This document shows positions 1 to 6,173 of a stretch of 16,405 nt of DNA, piece by piece (the stretch's first letter is position 1; each line of letters begins with the position of its first letter). The DNA is from an uncultured Clostridia bacterium (GTDB lineage Bacteria; Bacillota; Clostridia; Lachnospirales; Anaerotignaceae), in the NCBI GenBank assembly GCA_958420075.1, contig CATZIM010000014.1, forward strand, positions 1 to 16,405, read 5' to 3'. Position numbers and translations under genes: made by a program. A model generated the notes under the pieces. The model saw only the letters and a program-made list of their open reading frames with translations, was not told the origin of the DNA and did not search any database.

Positions 1-2
1 CT

Positions 3-53
3 AAACTGGCTGATGCTATCAGAAAATACAAAGCAAGCAAAGCTACAAACTAA
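3..53 (+). CDS. C-terminal end of an unidentified protein (partial)
   Basis: Frame 3 encodes the tail KLADAIRKYKASKATN followed by TAA at 51-53. The gene begins before the window. This frame is preferred over frame 1, which stays open to about 118, because its stop lies about 75 bases before a strong intrinsic terminator and its codons (AGA, ACA, GCA) match the other genes. The tail is lysine-rich and amphipathic. It loosely resembles the C-terminal end of the KOW protein at 15622-15894 ([13 protein letters not shown]), but sixteen residues are too few to assign a family. No function is proposed. Confidence 0.45.
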   Translation, partial: KLADAIRKYKASKATN

Positions 54-92
54 TTCTTTCCTTAAATATAATTGCGAAAGTAAAATTTGGGT

Positions 93-109
93 ATGCCCTT
101 TAGGGGCAT
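93..109 (+). other. small hairpin after the partial gene
   Basis: ATGCCC at 93-98 pairs with GGGCAT at 104-109 around a five-base loop. No T-run follows, so it is not a terminator by itself. It may protect the 3' end of the message or be incidental. Confidence 0.3.
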
Positions 110-127
110 CTTCATAAGAAAACAAAG

Positions 128-170
128 AAAGCTGAAATCCTTATTACACAAGGGTTTCAGCTTTTTTATT
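128..170 (+). terminator. Rho-independent terminator of the upstream gene
   Basis: The arm AAAGCTGAAATCC at 128-140 pairs with GGGTTTCAGCTTT at 152-164, giving about 13 pairs with one G-T wobble around an 11-base loop. A T-rich tract runs to 170 and beyond (TTTTTTATTTTT). This is a classic intrinsic terminator and closes the transcript of the partial gene at 3-53. Confidence 0.9.
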
Positions 171-478
171 TTTATAAGGATTGGTATTTTTTTGAAGATT
201 GCCATCGTAATTCCATTTAAGAAATAAAGAGAAGGGAAATCATATTTTCTTAAGGAGAATCTGCTTGGGGGACATGACCTTTTTTGTGTGTGGAACCATA
301 CGTGGGATTGGAAAAAACATATTATTTTGTAAAATTTTGAAAGAAATATTTTGCAAAATATCAGACAGTTCAGTTTTGTGGATGTCGGAAAGCGTTGATT
401 TTACTGGGTTTTCTGGCATTGAAAAAAATAAAGTAACGTCAAAGTGGTTTTTTGTTCAGTGACAATACAAAATAATAC
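171..478. other. AT-rich intergenic stretch without a convincing gene
   Basis: About 300 bases lie between the upstream terminator and the promoter of the ACT-domain gene. The only open frame (TTG at 265 to TGA at 462, 65 codons, preceded by AAGGAG at 252-257) has the F/K/I-rich composition expected of AT-rich non-coding DNA and shows no recognisable motif. A perfect 16-base palindrome lies at 346-361, with an imperfect related inverted repeat at 324-335. I see nothing else of note. Confidence 0.5.
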
Positions 479-507
479 TGGACATTCTATGCCTTTGGTA
501 TTAGAAT
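479..507 (+). promoter_or_regulatory. Predicted sigma-A promoter for the ACT/UPF0210 operon
   Basis: TGGACA at 479-484 and TAGAAT at 502-507 are separated by exactly 17 bases. Each hexamer matches the sigma-A consensus at five of six positions. Transcription would start near 514, about 150 bases before the ACT-domain gene. No better promoter is visible between here and that gene. Confidence 0.65.
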
Positions 508-516
508 AGTGCCATA

Positions 517-558
517 AAACAGAAAACAAGGTGCAGAAAACGCCTTGTTTTTCTGTTT
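517..558 (+). terminator. Terminator-like hairpin in the ACT operon leader (possible attenuator)
   Basis: The A-rich arm at 517-533 pairs with the T-rich arm at 541-558 (core CAAGGTG with CGCCTTG, then A-tract with T-tract, one bulged T). The shape is that of an intrinsic terminator. It begins about 3 bases after the predicted start of transcription from the 479-507 promoter. It could end a transcript coming from upstream, act as an attenuator for the ACT operon, or stabilise the 5' end. Confidence 0.6.
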
Positions 559-662
559 ATTAAGGGCTTTTTTGCTGGAGCAGACTGCCATTTTGCCAGA
601 ATGGACTTTGCCGCAGAAAGACGGAAATTTTCTTTTTCTTAATTTCAAGGAGGTCAGAAACA

Positions 663-935
663 ATGAAAAAAGCAGTAATTACAGTATTGGGACACGACAA
701 AGTAGGCATTATCGCAAGAGTTTGCACTTTTTTGTCTGAAGCGAATGTGAATATTCTGGACATCTCTCAGACTATCGTGGGCGGATATTTTGATATGGTT
801 ATGGTGGTAGACATCACCGAAATGACACAGGATTTTGACAAGGCAGCAGACGGTCTGGCTTCCATCGGGGAAGAAATGGGACTGGTAATCAAAATGCAGC
901 ATACAGAAATTTTTGACGCAATGCACCGCATTTGA
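663..935 (+). CDS. ACT domain-containing protein, UPF0237 type
   Basis: This 90-residue protein is a single ACT domain. The N-terminal strand [20 protein letters not shown] and the following helix (residues 14-28) have the layout of regulatory ACT domains such as those of GcvR, with the ligand-loop signature GHDKVGIIA at residues 10-18. ACT domains usually bind an amino acid or similar small ligand at a dimer interface. No catalytic domain is attached, so a sensor or partner role is inferred. The start is set by AAGGAGGTC at 648-656, seven bases before ATG. The stop at 933-935 lies just before the next gene, whose Shine-Dalgarno site follows immediately. UPF0237 and UPF0210 genes are commonly adjacent in Firmicutes, including streptococci as I recall, which suggests the two proteins work together. 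The ligand is unknown. Confidence 0.93.
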   Translation: MKKAVITVLGHDKVGIIARVCTFLSEANVNILDISQTIVGGYFDMVMVVDITEMTQDFDKAADGLASIGEEMGLVIKMQHTEIFDAMHRI

Positions 936-952
936 TGGGAGGTCACAAACAG

Positions 953-2311
953 ATGATTACAAGAAATGAAATTTTAGAAACCAATCAGATGATCGACAAC
1001 GCCAATCTGGATGTGAGAACCATCACCATGGGTATCAGTCTGCTGGATTGTGCTGACGCGGATATTGATAAGTTTAACGAAAAGGTATACAATAAAATCA
1101 CCACTTATGCCAAAGATTTGGTAAAAGTCGGTGACGAACTGGCAAAGGAATACGGCGTGCCTGTTGTAAACAAGCGTATTTCCGTAACTCCCATTGCCAT
1201 TGCAGCAGCTGGCTGCAAAACAGATTCTTATGTAAGTATTGCGCAGACATTGGATCGTGCTGCAAAAGCCGTAGGCGTAAACTTCATTGGCGGTTTTTCT
1301 GCTCTGGTGCAGAAAGGTTACACCGAAAGTGACAGAAAACTCATCGCTTCCATTCCTGAAGCTATGGCAGTAACAGACTTTGTTTGTTCTTCCGTAAATA
1401 TCGGTACTTCCCGTAACGGTATCAACATGGATGCTGTCAAAGAAATGGGCGAAGTCATCCATAAGACAGCAGAACTGACAAAAGACAGAGAATGCATCGG
1501 TTGTGCAAAACTGGTTGTATTCTGCAACGCTGTAGAAGACAACCCCTTCATGGCAGGCGCTTTCCACGGCGTTGGTGAAGCAGACTGTGCTATCAACGTT
1601 GGTGTCAGCGGCCCCGGCGTTGTGAAAAAAGCACTGGAAGAAGTAAGAGGCGAAGATTTTGAAACACTGTGCGAAACTGTAAAACGTACTGCATTCAAAA
1701 TCACTCGTGTTGGTCAGATGATCGCAAGAGAAGCGTCCAAACGTCTGAATGTACCTTTCGGTATCATTGACCTTTCTCTGGCACCTACACCTGCTGTTGG
1801 TGACAGTATCGCGGAAATCTTTCAGGAAATGGGTCTGGCAGAACCCGGCGCACCTGGTACAACTGCAGCTTTGGCTCTGCTGAACGACAACGTGAAAAAA
1901 GGCGGCGTTATGGCATCCTCTTACGTTGGCGGTCTGAGCGGTGCGTTCATTCCTGTCAGCGAAGACCATGGTATGATCGAAGCAGCTGCAAAAGGCGCTT
2001 TGACTCTGGAAAAACTGGAAGCTATGACTTGCGTTTGCTCCGTTGGTCTGGATATGATCGCTGTACCCGGTGATACAACACCTGCAACACTGTCCGGTAT
2101 CATTGCCGATGAAGCTGCAATCGGTATGGTGAACAATAAAACAACTGCGGTTCGTCTGATCCCTGTCATCGACAGAGGCGTTGGCGAATCCGTAGAATTT
2201 GGTGGTCTGCTGGGTTATGCACCCATTATGGCTGTAAACAAATACAGCTGCGAAGACTTTATCGCAAGAGGCGGTAGAATCCCCGCACCTATCCACAGCT
2301 TCAAGAACTAA
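953..2311 (+). CDS. UPF0210 / PFL-family protein (DUF711)
   Basis: The protein has 452 residues from ATG 953, the normal length for UPF0210, and begins [20 protein letters not shown] as family members do. ATG 953 is preferred over in-frame TTG 932 because GGGAGGT at 937-943 lies nine bases before it and the family N-terminus starts there. Conserved-looking glycine-rich stretches occur through the protein, including [20 protein letters not shown], and the C-terminus carries [11 protein letters not shown]. Several cysteines are present, but I see no glycyl-radical signature of the RVxGY kind. The family is annotated as PFL family on structural grounds and has no established reaction. The gene is cotranscribed with the ACT gene, so control by, or complex formation with, that protein is a reasonable inference. 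No signal peptide or membrane segment is seen, so it should be cytosolic. Confidence 0.93.
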   Translation: MITRNEILETNQMIDNANLDVRTITMGISLLDCADADIDKFNEKVYNKITTYAKDLVKVGDELAKEYGVPVVNKRISVTPIAIAAAGCKTDSYVSIAQTLDRAAKAVGVNFIGGFSALVQKGYTESDRKLIASIPEAMAVTDFVCSSVNIGTSRNGINMDAVKEMGEVIHKTAELTKDRECIGCAKLVVFCNAVEDNPFMAGAFHGVGEADCAINVGVSGPGVVKKALEEVRGEDFETLCETVKRTAFKITRVGQMIAREASKRLNVPFGIIDLSLAPTPAVGDSIAEIFQEMGLAEPGAPGTTAALALLNDNVKKGGVMASSYVGGLSGAFIPVSEDHGMIEAAAKGALTLEKLEAMTCVCSVGLDMIAVPGDTTPATLSGIIADEAAIGMVNNKTTAVRLIPVIDRGVGESVEFGGLLGYAPIMAVNKYSCEDFIARGGRIPAPIHSFKN

Positions 2312-2369
2312 TGCGCCATTTCATACATAAGATAAAAATTCAATTTATTTGAGTGGAGGAGAAATTTCT

Positions 2370-3386
2370 ATGAATTATCAGGAAGTATTGGCTGCGGCTA
2401 GAGGAGAAATGGGGCCTTACTGTAAGGTTTGTCCCGTTTGCAACGGTTTGGCGTGCAAAAATCAGATTCCCGGTCCTGGCGCAAAGGGAATCGGTACAGG
2501 CTTTATTCGCAACTATCAGAAATGGCAGGAAATCTGCGTAAACATGGATACCATTTGCGAAAACAAACCTGTTGACACCAAGTTTGAATTGTTTGGAAAA
2601 ACTTATGATTATCCGTTCTTTGCTGCACCCATTGGTGCCATGCAGCTGCACTATGGCGACAAGTATGATGACAACGGATATAACCACATTCTGGTAAAAG
2701 CATGTGCGGACAACGGCATTGCGGCATTTACTGGCGACGGTACAGACCATAATGTATTCGCTGCTGCATGTGAAGCTATCAAGGCATCCGAAGGCGTGGG
2801 TGTTCCTACCATCAAGCCCTGGAATATGGAACTGGTAAAAGAAAAAATCGACATGGCAAAAGCAGCAGGCGTAAAAATGATCGCTATGGACATTGATGCG
2901 GCTGGTCTGCCTTTCCTGAAAAATATGACACCTCCCGCAGGCAGCAAAACTGTGGAAGAACTGAAAGAAATCATTTCTTACGCAGGGGTACCTTTCATCC
3001 TGAAAGGCATCATGACTGTAAACGGTGCAAAGAAAGCACTGGAAGCAGGCGCTACTGGTATCGTTGTTTCCAACCACGGCGGTCGTGTACTGGATCAGTG
3101 TCCCGCAACAGCAGAAGTTCTGCCTGAAATTGTAGAAGCTGTTGGTGGCAAAATGACTATTCTGGTAGACGGCGGTATCCGTTCCGGTATGGATGTATTC
3201 AAAGCTCTGGCTTTGGGTGCAGATGGCGTACTGATTGGCCGTCCTTTCGTAAATGTCATTTACGGCGCTGCGGAAGAAGGCGTTGCGGCTCTGGTGGAAA
3301 AACTGGGTGCAGAACTGAAAGATACCATGGCAATGTGCGGTGTACATAGCCTGAAGGAAATCACAAAGGACTGCGTACGCAGATAA
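2370..3386 (+). CDS. FMN-dependent alpha-hydroxy-acid oxidising protein
   Basis: This 338-residue TIM-barrel flavoprotein belongs to the lactate oxidase / glycolate oxidase superfamily. The signs are the FILKGI lysine strand, the active-site SNHGGR motif with its His and Arg followed by LDQ, and the FMN phosphate-binding DGGIRSGMDVFKALALGADG and IGRP motifs. Family members oxidise an L-2-hydroxy acid to a 2-oxo acid; the substrate here is not readable. Before the barrel are four clustered cysteines, C18, C21, C24 and C29 (CKVCPVCNGLAC), unlike classical lactate oxidase but, as I recall, typical of a clostridial subfamily. They could bind a metal or an iron-sulphur cluster. ATG 2370 is chosen over in-frame TTG 2349 because GGAGG at 2355-2359 lies ten bases before it. 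It follows the UPF0210 gene by 58 bases with no terminator between, and a strong terminator follows it. Confidence 0.9.
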   Translation: MNYQEVLAAARGEMGPYCKVCPVCNGLACKNQIPGPGAKGIGTGFIRNYQKWQEICVNMDTICENKPVDTKFELFGKTYDYPFFAAPIGAMQLHYGDKYDDNGYNHILVKACADNGIAAFTGDGTDHNVFAAACEAIKASEGVGVPTIKPWNMELVKEKIDMAKAAGVKMIAMDIDAAGLPFLKNMTPPAGSKTVEELKEIISYAGVPFILKGIMTVNGAKKALEAGATGIVVSNHGGRVLDQCPATAEVLPEIVEAVGGKMTILVDGGIRSGMDVFKALALGADGVLIGRPFVNVIYGAAEEGVAALVEKLGAELKDTMAMCGVHSLKEITKDCVRR

Positions 3387-3403
3387 GCGTTTTGATAAAA
3401 AGC

Positions 3404-3446
3404 AAATCGGAAATTCTCAGAAATGGGAGTTTCCGATTTTTTTATT
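3404..3446 (+). terminator. Rho-independent terminator of the ACT/UPF0210/oxidase operon
   Basis: The segment 3404-3418 pairs with 3425-3439 over 15 positions (two G-T wobbles, core AAATCGGAAA with TTTCCGATTT) around a six-base loop. A T-rich tract (TTTTTTTATTTT) follows. It separates the metabolic operon from the ribosomal control region. Confidence 0.93.
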
Positions 3447-3755
3447 TTGTGTGAGAAGAATTTCTACTATTATATATAGGAAGAAACTCCGTATTTTATG
3501 GGGTATAAAAACTGGTAAAAATGGGAATATCAAAAAAAAGAAAGCATGTGAGGACCTATGAAAGAGGTGTCTTATTTATGCGTGCAAAAACGGAGAAATT
3601 GAGATGCCTGTTTTGTGCAAGAGAAACAAAAGAGGGATGCATTATGCAGAAGTACGTGTATACACTTGTTTAATTTGTTTAAGTTTTGCGGGAAATGGAC
3701 AAATGTTTTTTGTTAAATTTCTAAGAAATTTTTTTGAAAAAATACAAAAAAACTC
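3447..3755. other. AT-rich region upstream of the ribosomal promoter
   Basis: About 310 bases without a secure gene. It contains a short candidate frame at 3578-3673 with a plausible Shine-Dalgarno site, a 10-base palindrome GTGTATACAC at 3656-3665, and A/T tracts at 3719-3752 just before the -35 box. Such tracts often act as UP elements at strong ribosomal promoters. A longer frame at 3604-3798 runs into the promoter and looks spurious. Confidence 0.5.
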
Positions 3756-3784
3756 TTGCCAAATCAGGAAAAGTCGTGTATACT
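3756..3784 (+). promoter_or_regulatory. Predicted main sigma-A promoter of the S10-spc operon
   Basis: TTGCCA at 3756-3761 and TATACT at 3779-3784 are spaced by 17 bases, and each matches consensus at five of six positions. A- and T-rich tracts lie immediately upstream (3719-3752), consistent with an UP element. Transcription would start near 3791, leaving a leader of about 245 nt before rpsJ. No comparable promoter is seen inside the operon. Confidence 0.8.
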
Positions 3785-3790
3785 TGTTTG

Positions 3791-4036
3791 TGTTGTGACA
3801 TAGAGTGTTGATACGGAAGGTTGCTGAGAGCCGAATTGAGCGGCTTGATGGTTTTTCCGAGGAGCGATGTCCAGTTCAAGAAACCGGGCGACAAGGTCAC
3901 TGTACTGAATATTTAGGGTGAGTTATCTCGACAGGATAACTTTGCGTATCTGACGTTGCAGGATACACCCGGATAAGTGTGCAGTCACCACTTGTCGTGC
4001 TGAAAGTTAAAGTACGAAAAGGAGGGGACTTTTTTT
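3791..4036 (+). ncRNA. Structured leader RNA of the S10 operon (candidate ribosomal-protein leader)
   Basis: The leader contains a nested hairpin (CGGAAGG at 3814-3820 with TTTTCCG at 3853-3859 enclosing AGCCG at 3829-3833 with CGGCT at 3841-3845). It also has a perfect stem AGTTATC/GATAACT (3921-3927 with 3935-3941), a closing GGGTG/CACCC (3916-3920 with 3966-3970), and a stem 3973-3979 with 3989-3995. CGACAAG at 3889-3895 can instead pair with CTTGTCG at 3991-3997, which excludes the last stem. No intrinsic terminator is present. In other bacteria S10 operons are autoregulated through such leaders (L4 in E. coli). That this one binds a ribosomal protein is inference. Confidence 0.55.
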
Positions 4037-4351
4037 ATGGCTAACCCAAAAATCAGAATCAGTCTCAAAGCTTACGATCACAAGCTGATCGATCAGTCTG
4101 CAGCGCAGATCATTGAAACAGCAAAGAAAACAGGAGCGCAGATCAGTGGTCCTATTCCACTTCCCACTAAGAAGGAAGTTGTGACCATCATCAGAGCAAC
4201 ACACAAATACAAAGACTCCAGAGAACAGTTCGAAATGAGAACTCACAAGAGATTGATCGACATTCTGAGCCCTACTGGCAAAACAGCAGACGCCCTGAGC
4301 CGTCTGGATCTGCCCGCAGGCGTAGACATCACACTGAAAGTGATGAAATAA
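4037..4351 (+). CDS. rpsJ: 30S ribosomal protein S10
   Basis: The 104-residue protein matches S10 in length and sequence, with [15 protein letters not shown] near the N-terminus and [15 protein letters not shown] at 61-75. S10 sits in the head of the small subunit and also serves as NusE in transcription antitermination complexes with NusB. The loop RATHKYKD at 53-60 lies near the decoding site and is the region where tigecycline-related changes are known in other species; it looks wild-type here. AAGGAGGGG at 4019-4027 precedes the ATG. It is the first gene after the leader and, unusually, is followed by a long hairpin-rich spacer before rplC. Confidence 0.98.
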   Translation: MANPKIRISLKAYDHKLIDQSAAQIIETAKKTGAQISGPIPLPTKKEVVTIIRATHKYKDSREQFEMRTHKRLIDILSPTGKTADALSRLDLPAGVDITLKVMK

Positions 4352-4507
4352 GATCACGGAAATCACAGACGGAAGCAACGACCGCTGATTTCAAATAAAA
4401 GAAATTATCCAAAACACTCGGTTTATATAAGAAACATCTTCATGCAAGACTCTTATATGAATCTAGTATGATTACTCTCAAAAGAGAGCAATCCGCTGTA
4501 GAAACTT
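4352..4507 (+). promoter_or_regulatory. Hairpin-rich spacer between rpsJ and rplC
   Basis: The rpsJ-rplC gap is 171 bases and carries three successive hairpins. The first pairs GAAATCA at 4359-4365 with TGATTTC at 4386-4392, with CGG/CCG inside. The second pairs ATATAAG at 4425-4431 with CTTATAT at 4452-4458, with TCTT/AAGA inside. The third pairs 4470-4479 with 4484-4493 (nine of ten pairs, loop AAAA). None has a T-run, so they are not terminators. They may be processing sites or a regulatory RNA element that uncouples rpsJ from the genes below. Confidence 0.5.
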
Positions 4508-4522
4508 AGGAGGTGCAACTAC

Positions 4523-5152
4523 ATGAAAAAGGCTATTATGGCTAAGAAAATCGGTATGACACAGGTTTTCACAGAAAACGGTGCACTGGTACCGGTTACC
4601 GTTCTTGAAGCAGGCCCCTGCGTTGTAATCCAGAAGAAAACAATGGAAAACGACGGCTATGAAGCAATCCAGGTTGGTTTCAAGGATGCAAAAGCAAAAA
4701 AAGTAAACAAACCCGCAAAAGGTCATTTCGACAAAGCAGGCGTAGCTGCTAAGAAATACCTGAAAGAATTCAGACTGGAAGACACAAGCGCATACGAAGT
4801 TGGTACTGAAATCAAAGCTGACGTATTCGCAGCAGGCGACAAAGTAGACGCAAGCGGCGTTTCCAAAGGTAAAGGCTTCCAGAGCACAATTAAGAGATAT
4901 AACGCACAGAGAGGTCCCATGGGTCATGGTTCCAAATCTCACAGAGTAGTTGGTTCCATGGGTTCTTCCGCTACACCCAGCCGTGTTAAAAAAGGCAAAA
5001 GAATGCCTGGTCACATGGGTAGCATAAAAGTAACCATCCAGAACCTTGAAATCGTTCGTGCTGATGCAGAAAAGAACCTGCTGCTGATCAAAGGCGCAGT
5101 TCCCGGCCCTAAAGGTTCTGTTCTGGTAATCAAAGACAGCGTAAAGGCTTGA
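4523..5152 (+). CDS. rplC: 50S ribosomal protein L3
   Basis: The 209-residue protein has the standard L3 length and opens [16 protein letters not shown]. The long internal extension that reaches toward the peptidyl transferase centre is recognisable in [20 protein letters not shown] at about 128-147, followed by the basic [14 protein letters not shown]3 is an early-assembly protein of the large subunit. AGGAGGT at 4508-4514 precedes the ATG by eight bases. It begins the tightly spaced part of the cluster; rplD follows after 27 bases. Confidence 0.98.
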   Translation: MKKAIMAKKIGMTQVFTENGALVPVTVLEAGPCVVIQKKTMENDGYEAIQVGFKDAKAKKVNKPAKGHFDKAGVAAKKYLKEFRLEDTSAYEVGTEIKADVFAAGDKVDASGVSKGKGFQSTIKRYNAQRGPMGHGSKSHRVVGSMGSSATPSRVKKGKRMPGHMGSIKVTIQNLEIVRADAEKNLLLIKGAVPGPKGSVLVIKDSVKA

Positions 5153-5179
5153 TAAACTTTACGAAAGGAGGAAACTAAC

Positions 5180-5800
5180 ATGGCAAACGTTGCAGTAATG
5201 AACATGAATGGCGAACAGGTAGGCAACATCGACCTGAACGACGCTATTTTCGGAATAGAAGCAAATGAACATGTGATGCACCTGGCAGTAGTTCAGTATC
5301 TGGCTAACCAGAGACAGGGCACACAGAGCACAAAAACACGTGCAGAAGTACGTGGCGGTGGTAGAAAACCTTGGAGACAGAAAGGCACAGGTAGAGCAAG
5401 ACACGGCTCCATCCGTTCCCCTCAGTGGGTTGGCGGTGGCGTAGTATTCGCTCCCAAGCCGAGAGATTACTCCTTCAAACTGAACAAAAAAGTAAAAAGA
5501 CTGGCACTGCAGTCCGCACTGTCTACAAAAGTTGCTGAAGGCAAAATCATTGTTCTGGATGAACTGAACCTGGCAGAAGTTAAGACAAAAGATATGGCTA
5601 AAGTACTGGCTAACATCAACTGCGGCAAAGCGCTGATCGTTATGGATGGTACAAACACAAACGTAATGCTGTCCGCTAGAAACATCCCTGATGTAAAAAC
5701 AGCTTCCGTAAGCACAATCAACGTTTACGACCTGCTGAAATACAACACACTGGTTGTAACAAAAGACGCGGTAGCGAAAATCGAGGAGGTGTACGCATAA
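5180..5800 (+). CDS. rplD: 50S ribosomal protein L4
   Basis: The 206-residue protein is L4. The extended loop at about residues 45-95 contains [20 protein letters not shown] and [15 protein letters not shown], the part that lines the exit tunnel near the macrolide site; no unusual insertion is seen. L4 is also the translational and transcriptional repressor of the S10 operon in E. coli, so it is the obvious first suspect for binding the leader at 3791-4036, although that mechanism is not known to be conserved here. CGAAAGGAGG at 5162-5171 sets the start. The stop codon overlaps the rplW start by one base. Confidence 0.98.
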   Translation: MANVAVMNMNGEQVGNIDLNDAIFGIEANEHVMHLAVVQYLANQRQGTQSTKTRAEVRGGGRKPWRQKGTGRARHGSIRSPQWVGGGVVFAPKPRDYSFKLNKKVKRLALQSALSTKVAEGKIIVLDELNLAEVKTKDMAKVLANINCGKALIVMDGTNTNVMLSARNIPDVKTASVSTINVYDLLKYNTLVVTKDAVAKIEEVYA

Positions 5801-6099
5801 TGGCAGATCTGAAATATTATGACGTAATCTTGAGACCCGTTATCACAGAAAACAGTATGGCTGTTCTGGATGATAAAAAATATACTTTCCTGGTTCATCC
5901 CGAAGCTACAAAAGCTCAGGTAAAAGAAGCAGTTGAAAAAATGTTCGAAGGCGCGAAGGTAGCAGCTGTTAACACAATGAATTACAGCGGCAAACCCAAA
6001 AGAAGAGGTTATATCTTCGGCAAAACAAAGAAATTCAAAAAAGCAGTTGTGAAACTGGCTGCTGACAGCAAAGACATCGAAATCTTCCAGGGTATGTAA
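5800..6099 (+). CDS. rplW: 50S ribosomal protein L23
   Basis: The 99-residue protein is L23, with YYDVILRPVITENS at 6-19 and the basic GKPKRRGYIFGKTKKFKKA segment in the second half. L23 lies at the exit of the peptide tunnel, where it docks trigger factor and signal recognition particle; the acidic residue E17 in the ITE motif corresponds to the docking glutamate. The ATG overlaps the rplD stop by one base and uses GAGGAGGT at 5783-5790 inside rplD, so the two genes should be translationally coupled. A spacer of 74 bases follows before rplB. Confidence 0.98.
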   Translation: MADLKYYDVILRPVITENSMAVLDDKKYTFLVHPEATKAQVKEAVEKMFEGAKVAAVNTMNYSGKPKRRGYIFGKTKKFKKAVVKLAADSKDIEIFQGM

Positions 6100-6124
6100 T
6101 CCGGAAGGCACTTGAACGAAAAAC

Positions 6125-6138
6125 ACACGGAAACGTGT
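6125..6138 (+). other. GAAA-tetraloop hairpin between rplW and rplB
   Basis: ACACG at 6125-6129 pairs with CGTGT at 6134-6138 and is capped by GAAA, a stable GNRA tetraloop. It lies between rplW and rplB without a T-run. It might be a minor structural or processing element. Confidence 0.35.
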
Positions 6139-6173
6139 AGACAGATAATCACTTATCGAAAGGAGTGGAAAAA

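Noticed and set aside
974..2296. 440-codon open frame on the minus strand opposite the UPF0210 gene
   Set aside because: Its product is rich in Cys, His, Ser and Phe with no motif, as expected from the antisense of a biased coding sequence; the sense frame is a clear family member with a good ribosome-binding site.
2340..3347. 335-codon minus-strand open frame opposite the FMN enzyme
   Set aside because: Same shadow pattern; the sense strand carries the catalytic and FMN-binding motifs.
3604..3798. 64-codon plus-strand frame upstream of rpsJ
   Set aside because: It runs through the -35 and -10 boxes of the S10 promoter, lacks a good ribosome-binding site and has low-complexity AT-driven composition.
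3821..3850. GCTGAGA string in the S10 leader resembling part of a TPP riboswitch
   Set aside because: The second conserved TPP element is absent, and the downstream genes are ribosomal.
3872..3888. GTTCAAG resembling a tRNA T-loop
   Set aside because: No acceptor, D or anticodon arms can be formed around it.
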